DNA from: Bradyrhizobium algeriense
GTDB taxonomy: Bacteria > Pseudomonadota > Alphaproteobacteria > Rhizobiales > Xanthobacteraceae
Assembly: GCF_003062295.1 (NCBI RefSeq)
Contig: NZ_PYCN01000030.1
Span: 16,420-80,419, forward strand
Length of the DNA: 64,000 bases
Direction: 5' to 3'
The notes beneath the pieces are model-generated. The model was not told where the DNA came from, searched no databases, and saw only the letters and a program-made list of their open reading frames with translations. The position numbers and the translations under genes are program-made. Positions 1 through 8,443 of this stretch are shown in pieces. How positions within the stretch are numbered: the first letter of the stretch is position 1; every line of letters begins with the position of its first letter.

Positions 1-1
1 G

Positions 2-214
2 TTCTGGATCAACGGCACCGATTCGGGCGAATGCTGCGCGTTCTCGGGCGGACCCTTTGTCGAGAGCCGCTATTTCGGCGAGGGCATCGGCATCGCCGTC
101 CGCAAGGGCAACGATCTGCTGCGGACGTCGCTGAACTGGGCGCTGTTCCGGATCTGGGAAAAAGGCCGCTTCACGGATCTGTGGCTGCGGTATTTTTCGA
201 TCAGTCCGTTTTGA
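2..214 (+). CDS. C-terminal fragment of a periplasmic amino-acid-binding protein (ABC transporter)
   Basis: Only the last 70 codons lie in the window; the gene starts to the left. The reading frame runs open from base 2 to a TGA at 212-214. The visible residues contain KYFGEG-type text (here RYFGEGIGIAVRKGN) followed by an amphipathic helix and a closing LWLRYF, which is the usual C-terminal lobe of solute-binding protein family 3 (HisJ/ArtJ/GlnH-like). Such proteins capture polar amino acids in the periplasm for an ABC importer. A Cys-Cys pair (GECCAF) in this fragment is not typical. Ligand and partner genes cannot be read from what is here. Confidence 0.75.
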   Translation, partial: FWINGTDSGECCAFSGGPFVESRYFGEGIGIAVRKGNDLLRTSLNWALFRIWEKGRFTDLWLRYFSISPF

Positions 215-218
215 CACC

Positions 219-320
219 GTCATTCCGGGATGGTCCGAAGGACCAGACCTCAGGGGTGCAATTGCACCCCGGGGAATCTCGAGATTCCGGGTTCGATGCT
301 GCGCATCGCCCCGGAATGAC
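219..320. repeat. Palindromic intergenic repeat, family A copy 1
   Basis: The element begins 4 bases after the stop of the binding-protein gene with GTCATTCCGGG and ends with CCCGGAATGAC, so the two ends are inverted repeats. Inside are smaller palindromes (GGTGCAATTGCACC; GAATCTCGAGATTC; GATGCTGCGCATC). Copies 2 and 3 are at 14872-14973 and 22564-22686 and share the CTCGAGATTCC core. Confidence 0.85.
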
Positions 321-395
321 GGCGGAGGGCCCATCATTTTGCATTTTTACGCGGAAGCGCTAGTTTCCGCGGCTTCCGGAGAGAGCCCTTACAAA

Positions 396-2039
396 ATGTC
401 CACGATCGACCATGCCTTTAGCCCGAGCGATTTGCGCGCGCTCGCCGAGCAATCCAACGCCTGGCCGTTCGAGCAGGCCAAGGCGATTGTTGCGCGGCTG
501 AAGAAAAACCCGAAGGACGAGGTGCTGTTCGAGACCGGTTACGGCCCGTCGGGCCTACCGCATATCGGCACCTTCGGCGAGGTCGCGCGCACCACGATGG
601 TGCGTCATGCGTTTCGCGTGCTGACCGAGGACAAGATCAAGACGCGGCTCCTGGCGTTCTCTGACGATATGGATGGCCTGCGCAAGGTGCCCGACAACGT
701 GCCGAACAAGGAGATGCTGGCGTCGCATCTCGGCAAGCCGCTGTCGCGGATACCCGATCCGTTCTCCAATGAGTATCCATCGTTCGGCGCGCACAACAAT
801 GCGCGGCTGCGGGCGTTTCTCGACACCTTCGGCTTCGACTACGAATTCGCCAGTTCGACCGACTACTATGCGTCAGGGAAGTTCGACGCGGCGCTGCTGC
901 GGATGCTGGAACGGCTGGATGCCGTGATGAAGATCATGCTGCCATCCTTGCGCGAGGAACGTGCCGCGACCTATTCGCCGTTCCTGCCGATCTGCCCGCG
1001 CACCGGCATGGTGCTGTACGTGCCAATCGTCGAGCACGACGTGAAGGCCGGAACGGTCTCCTACGACGATCCCGAAACCAGGGAGCGCGTGACGCTTCCG
1101 GTCACAGGCGGCCATTGCAAGCTGCAATGGAAGCCTGACTGGGCGATGCGCTGGTTCGCGCTCGGCGTCGACTATGAAATGGCCGGCAAGGACCTGATCG
1201 ACTCGGTCAAGCTGTCGGGCAAGATCTGTGCGGCGCTCGGCGGCACGCCGCCAGAGGGCTTCAATTACGAGCTGTTCCTCGACGACAAGGGGCAGAAGAT
1301 TTCGAAGTCGAAAGGCAACGGGCTCACCATCGATGAATGGCTGCGCTACGCCTCGCCGGAATCGCTGTCGCTGTTCATGTACCGCGAGCCGAAGGCGGCG
1401 AAGCGGCTGTATTTCGACGTGATCCCGCGCAACGTCGACGACTACCAGCAATTCCTCGATGGCTTTTCGCGGCAGGATGCCAAGCAGCAGCTCGTCAATC
1501 CGGTCTGGCACATCCATTCCGGCAATCCGCCCAAGGCCGACATGCCGGTCACTTTCCAGCTTCTGCTGACGCTGGTGTCGTCGTCGAACGCGGAAAACGC
1601 CGAGACGCTGTGGGGCTTCATCGGCCGCTACCGTCCGGGCGTGACGCCGCGGACCCATCCGAAGCTGGATGCGATGGTCGGCTACGCCATAAACTATTAT
1701 CGCGACTTCGTGGCGCCGACGAAGCAGTTCCGCGAGCCGACCGACAGCGAGCGCGTCGCGTTGCAGGATCTCCGCGATGCGCTGTCGAACATGCCGGCGG
1801 GATCGAGCGCCGAAGATATCCAGAACGTGGTCTACGAGATCGGCCGCCGCGAGCCGTTTCTGGATCCCGTGAAGAGGGGCAAGGACGGCCGGCCCGGCGT
1901 CTCGCTCGACTGGTTCAACATGCTCTACCAGGTGCTGCTCGGCCAGGAGAAGGGCCCGCGCTTCGGCTCGTTCGTCGCGGTGTACGGTGTGACGAATGCG
2001 GTAGCGATGATCGACGGCGCACTGGCACGGAGCGCGTAG
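396..2039 (+). CDS. lysK: Lysyl-tRNA synthetase, class I
   Basis: Charges tRNA-Lys with lysine in the cytoplasm. The 547-residue protein is the class I (Rossmann fold) type used by archaea, spirochaetes and many alphaproteobacteria, not the common class II LysRS. The HIGH motif appears as HIGT at residues 56-59 and the KMSKS loop as KISKS at 301-305. The ATG at 396 is preferred over an in-frame ATG at 339, because the protein then begins with the usual MSTIDHAF-type N-terminus, the extra 19 residues would come from sequence beside a repeat, and GGAGAG lies upstream at a suitable distance. The gene stands alone between two repeats. Confidence 0.95.
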   Translation: MSTIDHAFSPSDLRALAEQSNAWPFEQAKAIVARLKKNPKDEVLFETGYGPSGLPHIGTFGEVARTTMVRHAFRVLTEDKIKTRLLAFSDDMDGLRKVPDNVPNKEMLASHLGKPLSRIPDPFSNEYPSFGAHNNARLRAFLDTFGFDYEFASSTDYYASGKFDAALLRMLERLDAVMKIMLPSLREERAATYSPFLPICPRTGMVLYVPIVEHDVKAGTVSYDDPETRERVTLPVTGGHCKLQWKPDWAMRWFALGVDYEMAGKDLIDSVKLSGKICAALGGTPPEGFNYELFLDDKGQKISKSKGNGLTIDEWLRYASPESLSLFMYREPKAAKRLYFDVIPRNVDDYQQFLDGFSRQDAKQQLVNPVWHIHSGNPPKADMPVTFQLLLTLVSSSNAENAETLWGFIGRYRPGVTPRTHPKLDAMVGYAINYYRDFVAPTKQFREPTDSERVALQDLRDALSNMPAGSSAEDIQNVVYEIGRREPFLDPVKRGKDGRPGVSLDWFNMLYQVLLGQEKGPRFGSFVAVYGVTNAVAMIDGALARSA

Positions 2040-2063
2040 GATGTCGACGGTACGCTAAAGGTC

Positions 2064-2149
2064 GTCATGCGCGGGCCTGACCCGCGCATCCATCTTGCTT
2101 CGCAAGACTCCTTTGGTCGATGGATTGCCGGGTCAAGCCCGGCAATGAC
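2064..2149. repeat. Palindromic intergenic repeat, family D copy 1
   Basis: Starts GTCATGCGCGGGCCTGACCCGCGCATCC and ends GGATTGCCGGGTCAAGCCCGGCAATGAC, giving two strong hairpins. It fills the space between the convergent lysK and carbonic anhydrase genes. A second, more decayed copy is at 12486-12583. Confidence 0.85.
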
Positions 2150-2156
2150 AGTCGCA

Positions 2157-2912
2157 TCAAACCGACTGCAGCACGTAGCGGCGGTTGTCTTGCTGCGCCG
2201 GGCGGGCGTTCATCGGATAGAGTTTTGCGAAACCGGCGACATCGCTGGTCGCGACCTGGATCGGATCGGTGAGCACCAGCCATTCGACGACTTCCGAGCA
2301 TGGCGGTGTCGTCAGCGAGCCCGGATACCGGTAGTAGCCGAGCTTCGCCGGCAACAGCCCGTTCGGATTGATGCTGCCATCCGCCTTCACTGCGGACCCT
2401 TCCTTGGCCGGCATGGTGGCTACGATCTTGCCGAAGGTCGCATTCGGCTTTCCTTCCGAGAACATGACGCCGACCACGGCGAGCGCACCCGAATTCGCGC
2501 GGTGCACGAAATGCGCTTCCATCGGAAAACTCTTGCCGTCGATCAGATGTTCGCTCGGTCGGTGAAAGTGCACCTGCAAGAGTTTGTAGGTAGTGTCGCC
2601 GAGCTTCAGCGTCGAGCCTTCGGCGAAATTGAGCTGGATGGTGTGGCCGTTGTTGACGATCGTATCGGCGGTCTTGCCCCATGACAGTTTCAGCGCCGGG
2701 TGCTGCGATTTGATGGGGGCCACGATATCGATCGGCGATTGCTGCGCGCCGAGTGAGCAGGCCTTGTTGGCGGCATCGAGATCGCCCCATTTGGAAGGCC
2801 CTCCCACGCCCTCGTAACTCCAATGGGCGCCTTCGGCGGCAAATCCCCCGGTCGTGCAGACCGGGCAAGCCGCGAGCCCGGCGAGCGCCTTCAAAAGATT
2901 TCGACGATTCAT
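2157..2912 (-). CDS. Alpha-type carbonic anhydrase, exported
   Basis: Interconverts CO2 and bicarbonate, probably in the periplasm. The 251-residue protein has an N-terminal export signal with an RR pair (MNRRNLLKALAG, then CPVCTTGGFAA), so Tat or Sec export is likely. The alpha-class zinc ligands are visible: HFH at residues 115-117 followed by RPSEH, and the third His at 134 in MEAHFVH. The substrate-pocket segment SLTTPPCSE is also present. Its length matches the bacterial alpha-CA family. It converges on lysK and lies divergent from the aldolase-like gene across a family B repeat. The ATG at 2910-2912 is the only start that keeps the signal sequence. Confidence 0.93.
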   Translation of the reverse strand: MNRRNLLKALAGLAACPVCTTGGFAAEGAHWSYEGVGGPSKWGDLDAANKACSLGAQQSPIDIVAPIKSQHPALKLSWGKTADTIVNNGHTIQLNFAEGSTLKLGDTTYKLLQVHFHRPSEHLIDGKSFPMEAHFVHRANSGALAVVGVMFSEGKPNATFGKIVATMPAKEGSAVKADGSINPNGLLPAKLGYYRYPGSLTTPPCSEVVEWLVLTDPIQVATSDVAGFAKLYPMNARPAQQDNRRYVLQSV

Positions 2913-3014
2913 GTGATGCCCCTGCCTGGATGAAAACTTTGCAGTATCCGATTCCGCGGCAAGCGTAAGCTGAAAATATGACTGTCAGCACGACGCTACC
3001 TGTTGTCGTGTGCC

Positions 3015-3136
3015 GTAGCCCGGATGGAGTGCAGCGAAATCCAGGGGCAGTGCAAGCGGCTCGAGCGGCTCCCGGATTGTGCGGAGCCTGTCATCGGGCG
3101 CGCATTCGCGCGACCCGTTGGCTCCATCCGGGCTAC
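3015..3136. repeat. Palindromic intergenic repeat, family B copy 1
   Basis: Begins GTAGCCCGGATGGAG and ends CTCCATCCGGGCTAC, a perfect terminal inverted repeat, with GAAATCC and further GC-rich palindromes inside. It lies in the divergent promoter interval between carbonic anhydrase and the aldolase-like gene, unlike most copies, which follow stop codons. Confidence 0.85.
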
Positions 3137-3276
3137 GCCTCGGCCCGAGGCAGAGCCCACAAAGAGGGATGGCAGGCCCGCCGCAATTTCAGCCGCGGCC
3201 CGCGCCGGATTGCGCTACAATCCTCCCAAAGCCTCCGCCGAGCGACAGGCAACACAGCGGATCAGGGAGAAAGCGG

Positions 3277-4062
3277 ATGCAGTTCAGGGTTTCGCCAAAA
3301 TCGCTTCAGGACAATGTCAGCACCGAGCAATGGCAGGCGCGGGTCGATCTTGCGGCCGCGCACCGGCTGGCCTTCATCCAGGGTTTTTCCGAAGGCATCT
3401 TCAACCATCTGACCTTCGTTGTGCCTGATAGCACCGATCGCTACTACCAGATCCCGTTCGGCACGCATTGGTCCGAGGTCACCGCTTCCTGCTTCATGGA
3501 AGTCGGCATCGACGACGGCGAGGTCAAGCGCGGCGAGGGCGAGGTGGAGCGTTCCTGCTATTGCATCCACGCGCCGATCCACAAGGCGTTGCCGCAGGCG
3601 AAGGCGGTGTTTCACACCCACATGCCGCACGCCAGCGCGCTGACCCGGCTCGAAGACCCCCGCATCAAGGAAATCGGCCAGACCGAAGTCGGGCTGTCGG
3701 GCGCCATCGCCTATGACGACGAATATACCGGCCCGGCGCTCGATCCCGCCGAAGGCGCGCGGCTCGCAAAAGTCATCGGCGACAAGACCGTGCTGTTCAT
3801 GGCCAATCACGGCATTTCCACCGTCGGCGCCACCGTCGCTGAAGCTTACGACATGCTCTACTACGTCGAGCGCGCCGCCCAGGTGCAGATCTATGCGATG
3901 TGGACCGGGCAGAAGCTGAAACAGCTTCCTGCGCCAGTGGTGGAGAAAACCAAGCGCGACTACAAGGACGAGCATCTCTACAAGGGACCGACTCCGGCCC
4001 AGCGGCATTTCGATGCCTTGAAGCGGATGCTGGACCGCAAAGAGCCGGATTACGCGACGTAA
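3277..4062 (+). CDS. Class II aldolase/adducin family protein
   Basis: A 261-residue cytosolic protein of the class II aldolase/adducin fold, related to L-fuculose- and L-ribulose-phosphate aldolases or epimerases. The metal-binding motif is FHTHMPHASAL in the middle of the protein, and a second conserved segment is MANHGISTVGATVAEAY. An open frame extends upstream to 3079 through the repeat, but the ATG at 3277 is preferred: it has GGGAGA just upstream and coding character begins there. The substrate is not identifiable; relatives act on short sugar phosphates or related hydroxy-ketones. No operon partner follows. Confidence 0.88.
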   Translation: MQFRVSPKSLQDNVSTEQWQARVDLAAAHRLAFIQGFSEGIFNHLTFVVPDSTDRYYQIPFGTHWSEVTASCFMEVGIDDGEVKRGEGEVERSCYCIHAPIHKALPQAKAVFHTHMPHASALTRLEDPRIKEIGQTEVGLSGAIAYDDEYTGPALDPAEGARLAKVIGDKTVLFMANHGISTVGATVAEAYDMLYYVERAAQVQIYAMWTGQKLKQLPAPVVEKTKRDYKDEHLYKGPTPAQRHFDALKRMLDRKEPDYAT

Positions 4063-4090
4063 GCGTCGGTCGTTGCCGCGAGCGCAGGGC

Positions 4091-4205
4091 CCTTCTTCCC
4101 TTCTCCCCTTGTGGGAGAAGGTGCCTTGCCGAAGGCAAGGCGGATGAGGGGTCTCTATCCGCGGATGCAGACCCCTCATCCGTCTCGCTGCCGCTGCGCG
4201 TCAGC
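4091..4205. repeat. Intergenic repeat, family E copy 1 (degenerate)
   Basis: CCCTTCTCCCCTTGTGGGAG opens the element, followed by GCCTTGCCGAAGGCAAGGC and a GATGAGGGGTC / GACCCCTCATC inverted pair. The right-hand arm has decayed. Compare the complete copies at 51547-51688 and the variant within the ligase gene at 11001-11140. Confidence 0.75.
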
Positions 4206-4235
4206 GATCCACGAAGGTTCGCGCCCGCGACTCCA

Positions 4236-4742
4236 TCAGCCAACCGCCCCTCTAACCTCATCCGCAAATCGGTGCCAGATTTCCGGCCGCCAGCTTCCAT
4301 TGGCGGCGCCCGAGGTCGAAGGCAAAATCCACACCCTGGTATCGCCAATCAGCTCCAACTGCTCGCCGTAGTCCCGCTTCCCGTCAAAGAACTTCTGTCC
4401 GGCCGTCTTGCTGGTGAAGGCCAGGAACTGCGGACGAAATGTCGCGATTGTCTTGCTCAGCCGGGCACGATCCGCCGTCGTCAGCTTCGGAAGCGTCGCA
4501 CGGTCCATCCCCGCGCCCGCTTTCACCAGATCAGTCAGGCCGATTCCATATTGCAGCAGGTTGCGGAATTGATGCGGCTGCAGCTGCTCCGGCGTGAGCC
4601 TCGTCTCGTGCAAAATCTTCCAGAACTTGTTTTGCCGGTGCGCGTAATAGGCCCGCTCGGCGGCGGATGTCGTCCCCGCGGCGGTTCCGCACAGCACGAT
4701 GCGAAGGGAATGTTGCAGCAGGTCGCTCAGCACATCCGTCAC
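4236..4742 (-). CDS. mug: Mug/TDG-family mismatch-specific uracil-DNA glycosylase
   Basis: Expected to remove uracil or thymine from G:U or G:T mismatches in double-stranded DNA. The 168-residue protein aligns along its length with E. coli Mug: LRIVLCGTAAG near residue 20, NKFWKIL near 45, and RVWILPSTSGAAN near 145. The second motif resembles the PSSSA form of TDG. The first reads GTAAG where Mug has GINPG, so the conserved Asn is missing (see findings). The GTG at 4742 is chosen because the longer frame from 4796 would overlap the upstream S24 gene by about 40 bases. It lies 13 bases downstream of that regulator and is probably in the same operon. Confidence 0.85.
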   Translation of the reverse strand: MTDVLSDLLQHSLRIVLCGTAAGTTSAAERAYYAHRQNKFWKILHETRLTPEQLQPHQFRNLLQYGIGLTDLVKAGAGMDRATLPKLTTADRARLSKTIATFRPQFLAFTSKTAGQKFFDGKRDYGEQLELIGDTRVWILPSTSGAANGSWRPEIWHRFADEVRGAVG

Positions 4743-4755
4743 GGAGCGACAAATC

Positions 4756-5409
4756 CTACTGGCTCGCCCACACGATCCTTGCAATCCACGCCACATCTTC
4801 GGCGTCGAGCGTGCGATCAGCCTGGGCCGGGTTGAGCGACTGCAGTTCCAGCGTCCTGGTAGTGCGGCGTTTCAATTCCTTGACCATCACTTCGCCGTCC
4901 GACGTCTTGAGCACCACGCGGTCGCCGCGCCGGATCGGCGTGCCCGGCGATACCACGATGATGTCGCCGTCGCGATAAGCGGGCTTCATCGAATCGCCTG
5001 AGATCTCCAGCGCGTAGGCGTGCTCGTCAGAGGCCTGTGGCAGCGCCACCTCGTCCCAGCCACGGCCGGCAGGAAAGCCGCTCTCGTCGAAATGGCCGCC
5101 GCTGCCGGCTTGCGCCAGGGCAAGCAGCGGCACCGATTGCAGGCCCCGCGCGCCGTCGCCGATCAACTGCACAAAGGTGTCGATCGACGAATTAGTCGCG
5201 GCCAGCGCCTTGGAAACCGATTCGGTCGAGGGCCAGCGCTCGCGGCCGTCGGCGGTGATGCGCTTGGATTTGTTGAAGGTGGTGGGGTCCAGGCCACTGC
5301 GCCTGGCAAGGCCGGACGGCGACATCCCGGCGCGTTCGGCCAGGCGGTCGAGCGCGGTCCAGACCTGGCTGTGGGTCAAAATGCGCTGCGCCTTGGAATG
5401 CCTGGCCAT
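4756..5409 (-). CDS. S24-family (LexA/CI-like) transcriptional repressor
   Basis: A 217-residue regulator with an N-terminal helix-turn-helix (residues 15-50, RLAERAGMSPSGLARRSGLD) and a C-terminal S24 peptidase domain. The catalytic Ser140 (ISGDSMKP) and Lys177 (VMVKEL) are visible, as is a candidate Ala101-Gly102 self-cleavage bond (LALAQAGSGG). Such proteins usually repress damage-inducible or phage genes and inactivate themselves when RecA is activated. The glycosylase gene follows 13 bases downstream on the same strand, so a damage-responsive two-gene unit is plausible. The ATG at 5409 is the first in frame. No phage genes are nearby. Confidence 0.9.
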   Translation of the reverse strand: MARHSKAQRILTHSQVWTALDRLAERAGMSPSGLARRSGLDPTTFNKSKRITADGRERWPSTESVSKALAATNSSIDTFVQLIGDGARGLQSVPLLALAQAGSGGHFDESGFPAGRGWDEVALPQASDEHAYALEISGDSMKPAYRDGDIIVVSPGTPIRRGDRVVLKTSDGEVMVKELKRRTTRTLELQSLNPAQADRTLDAEDVAWIARIVWASQ

Positions 5410-5583
5410 CGAAAATCCCGGAATCGCCTAGGAATTATTGCCTCATTCGGCTCCTTTTCGCAAATCTCGTGCCGCGCCCTGCTGCGCAGCGCTTGAGTTG
5501 GCGGCCTGCCGCCTTTACGGTCGGCCGCCACCCGGCCATTTCCGGGAAAATCCCAAGTTACTCAATGACAAGCCCGGAAAGTC

Positions 5584-5928
5584 GTGCGCACGATCTATAA
5601 AATCACTCCCGCCTCGGCCTGGCGCGAGGCCGAACGGCAGGGCGTCTACCGGGGCAGCAGCGACGATCTGCGCGACGGCTTCATTCATTTCTCCACGGCG
5701 TCCCAGGTCGCCGAGACGGCGCGAAAACATTATTTCGGCCAGACCGGCCTGTTCCTGGTTGCGGTCGACGCGGACGCGCTGGGCGATGCCTTGCGCTGGG
5801 AGCCTTCGCGCAACGACGAACTGTTCCCGCATCTCTATGGCGAACTCGATCTCGGCGCGGTGACCGCCATCCTCGACATGCGCGCGCGGTCCGACGGCAC
5901 TCACGACATTCCGGAGCTTCTCCCGTGA
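5584..5928 (+). CDS. DUF952 family protein
   Basis: A 114-residue cytosolic protein of the DUF952 family, whose function is unknown. Family features seen are the N-terminal TIYKITPASAWREAE, the DGFIHFSTASQVAETA segment, and the PHLYGELDLGAV segment near the C-terminus. The start is a GTG at 5584 with CCCGGAAAG upstream; no ATG would keep the conserved beginning. Its stop overlaps the GTG of pyrD in a GTGA arrangement, so the two are translationally coupled, as is often seen in rhizobia. Confidence 0.88.
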   Translation: MRTIYKITPASAWREAERQGVYRGSSDDLRDGFIHFSTASQVAETARKHYFGQTGLFLVAVDADALGDALRWEPSRNDELFPHLYGELDLGAVTAILDMRARSDGTHDIPELLP

Positions 5929-7022
5929 TCCGCGCCTTCGACGCCTTTTCGCTGCCGCTGTTGCGCTGGTTCGATCCGGAAGACGCGCATCGCATGGCGA
6001 TCCATGGCCTGCGGCTGCTGCCGCCGGTCAAGCCGCGGGCCGACGACCACAAGCTGGCGGTGCGCGCCTTCGGCCTGAATTTTCCCAATCCGATCGGCAT
6101 GGCCGCGGGCTTCGACAAGAGCGCGGAGGTGCCCGACGCGTTGTTGCGGCTCGGTTTCGGCTTCGTCGAAATCGGCACGGTGACGCCGAAGCCGCAGGGC
6201 GGCAATCCGCGGCCGCGGCTGTTTCGGCTGGAGCGGGATGAAGCCGTGATCAACCGCATGGGCTTCAACAATGACGGCGCCGAGGCCGCGCTGCGCCGGC
6301 TGGCGGCGCGCGCCCACCATGGCGGCATCGTCGGCGTCAATGTCGGGGCCAACAAGGATTCGTCCGACCGCGTCGCCGACTACGTCAAGCTGATCGAGAC
6401 ATTTGCGCCGGTGGCGAGCTATTTCACCGTCAATGTCTCCTCGCCGAACACGCCGGGCTTGCGCAATCTGCAGCAATCCGCGGCGCTTGACGACTTGCTC
6501 GCCAAGGTCATCGATGCGCGCGAGCGGGTGCGCCGGAATGCCGGCGATTCTCCGGTGCTGCTCAAGATCGCGCCGGATCTGAGTTTGACCGAGCTCGACG
6601 ATGTCGTGCACATCGCGCGCTCGCGCCGGGTCGACGGCATGATCGTCGCCAACACCACGCTGGCGCGGCCCTCGTCCTTGCGCGAACAGGCCCGCGCGAA
6701 AGAGCAGGGCGGGTTATCCGGACGGCCGCTGTTTCGATTGTCGACGCGCATGGTGGCCGAGACCTATGTCCGCACCGAAGGCGCGTTTCCGCTGATCGGC
6801 GTCGGCGGTATCGATTCCGGCGGCGCGGCGCTGACGAAGATCCGCGCCGGCGCCAGCCTGATCCAGCTCTATTCGTCGCTGGTCTACAAGGGCCTCGGGC
6901 TGGTCGACGACATCAAGAACGATCTCGCCTCGACATTGCTGCGAACCGGGCGCGACTCGCTGTCGGAGATCGTCGGCGCCGACGCGGCGACGATCACGGC
7001 CGAGGATTGGCCGGTGGTGTAG
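5925..7022 (+). CDS. pyrD: Dihydroorotate dehydrogenase (quinone), class 2
   Basis: Oxidises dihydroorotate to orotate with quinone as acceptor in pyrimidine synthesis, on the inner face of the membrane. The 365-residue protein shows the class 2 N-terminal amphipathic segment (LPLLRWFDPEDAHRMAI), NPIGMAAGFDKSAE for FMN binding, FGFVEIGTVTP, and FTVNVSSPNTPGLRNLQ containing the catalytic Ser of class 2 enzymes. Near the C-terminus are LIGVGGIDSG and GASLIQLYSSLVYKG. The GTG start overlaps the stop of the DUF952 gene by four bases. Confidence 0.96.
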   Translation: MIRAFDAFSLPLLRWFDPEDAHRMAIHGLRLLPPVKPRADDHKLAVRAFGLNFPNPIGMAAGFDKSAEVPDALLRLGFGFVEIGTVTPKPQGGNPRPRLFRLERDEAVINRMGFNNDGAEAALRRLAARAHHGGIVGVNVGANKDSSDRVADYVKLIETFAPVASYFTVNVSSPNTPGLRNLQQSAALDDLLAKVIDARERVRRNAGDSPVLLKIAPDLSLTELDDVVHIARSRRVDGMIVANTTLARPSSLREQARAKEQGGLSGRPLFRLSTRMVAETYVRTEGAFPLIGVGGIDSGGAALTKIRAGASLIQLYSSLVYKGLGLVDDIKNDLASTLLRTGRDSLSEIVGADAATITAEDWPVV

Positions 7023-7035
7023 TTACTGATGCGGC

Positions 7036-7119
7036 GTAGCCCGGATGGAGCGCAGCGCAATCCGGGACAATCTCACCGCGGCGACGGCCCCGGATTTCGC
7101 TTCGCTGCATCCGGGCTAC
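7036..7119. repeat. Palindromic intergenic repeat, family B copy 2
   Basis: GTAGCCCGGATGGAGCGCAG to CTGCATCCGGGCTAC, between the convergent pyrD and MATE genes. It starts 13 bases after the pyrD stop. Its right end contributes the CTA that is the stop codon (TAG, minus strand) of the MATE gene, so the repeat edge and the gene end coincide. Confidence 0.85.
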
Positions 7120-8441
7120 GAACCGAACGACTTCCTCAGCAGTGCCGGATATCTCAACGCCTCGAGCCCGCCGCGCGCCGCATAGTGCACCAGGAACGCC
7201 GCCCACAGCCCGGCATTTCCGAACGAACGCAACGCAAACCACGCGCCGAGAAAAATCAGAAGCGCCAGCACCATCAGGTTGCGCATGTCGCGCGCCCAGG
7301 TGGCGCCGATATAGACACCGTCATAGGCAAAGGCGAATACGCCGAGCAGCGGCGCGAATATCACGAACGGCAGATAATCGCGCGCGATGCGCCGTACGTC
7401 CACGCTCGCCGTCATCATGTCGATCAGCGCCGGGCCAAACAGCAGAAAAGTCCCGGCCACCGCAAGGGCAAAGCCAAAGCCCCATATGACAACTAGCTTC
7501 ACTGCGCCGGCGAAAGCATTCTTGTCGCGTGCGCCATAGGCGCGGCCGCAAAGCTGCTCGGCGGCGTTCGCGAGGCCGTCGAGGAAGAAGGCGCTGATCA
7601 GGAGAAAATTGTTCAGCACAGCGTTGGCGGCGAGCGTCATGTCGCCGGCGCGCGCACCCTGCGAGGTGAAGAACAGGAACGCCACGATCAGCGATGCCGT
7701 GCGGATCAGGATGTCACGATTGACCGAGAGCATTCGCATCAGCTTGATGCTGTCAAACAGCGTGGCGCGAGACACCGCGAGTTGGCCCTGCGAGAGACGG
7801 TGTGCGATCAGGCCACCGAGCGCGAGGCCCGCCGCCTCCGCAATCAACGCGGCGATCGCAGCACCGGCAATGCCGAGGTCGAATACCAGCACCAGCAGCA
7901 CCGTTGCCGCCATGTTGATCAGGTTGATGGTGACCTGCGTGCCGAGCGCCAGTTTGGCGCGAGCCTGTCCAATCAGCCATCCCAGCACGACATAGTTGCC
8001 AAGCGCCAGCGGCGCGGACCAGATCCGGATTGTAAAATAGGTCTTCGCGGCGCGCGTGACGCCTTCGCTGCCGCCCATCGCGCCGAGCAGCAGGGCCGCG
8101 AGCGGGATCTCCAAGGCGATGAGAGCCGTCCCTATCAGCGCCGCGACGATCAGCCCGCGTAGCAGGATCGCGCGCAATTCCGAGGTCTCGCCTGATCCCA
8201 GCGACTGCGCCGCAAACGCTAACGTGCTCATGCGCAGGAAGCCGAACAGCCAGAACATGCAGTCGAACAGCACGGACGCCATCGCGACGCCGCCGAGCAT
8301 CGCGGCATCGCCGAGCCGGCCGATCGCCGTGGTCGAGACGATGCCGATCAGCGGCGTGGTAAGATTCGCGACCATCGCGGGACCCGCGATCGCAAACACC
8401 TGTGCCGTTGTGACCCTGGATGGCGCTACGGGCGAATGCAT
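7116..8441 (-). CDS. MATE family efflux transporter (DinF-like)
   Basis: A 441-residue inner-membrane protein with about 12 hydrophobic segments in two similar halves, as in MATE cation/drug antiporters. Visible family text includes FAIAGPAMVANLTTPLIGIV at the start, RLGDAAMLGGVAMAS, and FFLDGLANAAEQLCGRAYGA at the start of the second half, which is the DinF-like signature. It probably exports organic cations or similar compounds using a proton or sodium gradient. It starts 2 bases after the stop of the MBL hydrolase gene, so it is the last gene of a leftward operon. The stop codon lies inside the end of a family B repeat. Confidence 0.9.
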   Translation of the reverse strand: MHSPVAPSRVTTAQVFAIAGPAMVANLTTPLIGIVSTTAIGRLGDAAMLGGVAMASVLFDCMFWLFGFLRMSTLAFAAQSLGSGETSELRAILLRGLIVAALIGTALIALEIPLAALLLGAMGGSEGVTRAAKTYFTIRIWSAPLALGNYVVLGWLIGQARAKLALGTQVTINLINMAATVLLVLVFDLGIAGAAIAALIAEAAGLALGGLIAHRLSQGQLAVSRATLFDSIKLMRMLSVNRDILIRTASLIVAFLFFTSQGARAGDMTLAANAVLNNFLLISAFFLDGLANAAEQLCGRAYGARDKNAFAGAVKLVVIWGFGFALAVAGTFLLFGPALIDMMTASVDVRRIARDYLPFVIFAPLLGVFAFAYDGVYIGATWARDMRNLMVLALLIFLGAWFALRSFGNAGLWAAFLVHYAARGGLEALRYPALLRKSFGS

Positions 8442-8443
8442 GC

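Noticed and set aside
4091..4260. Possible coding frame across the family E repeat
   Set aside because: The apparent Pro/Ser/Arg-rich peptide comes from repeat sequence between two convergent genes; no start site or conservation signal.
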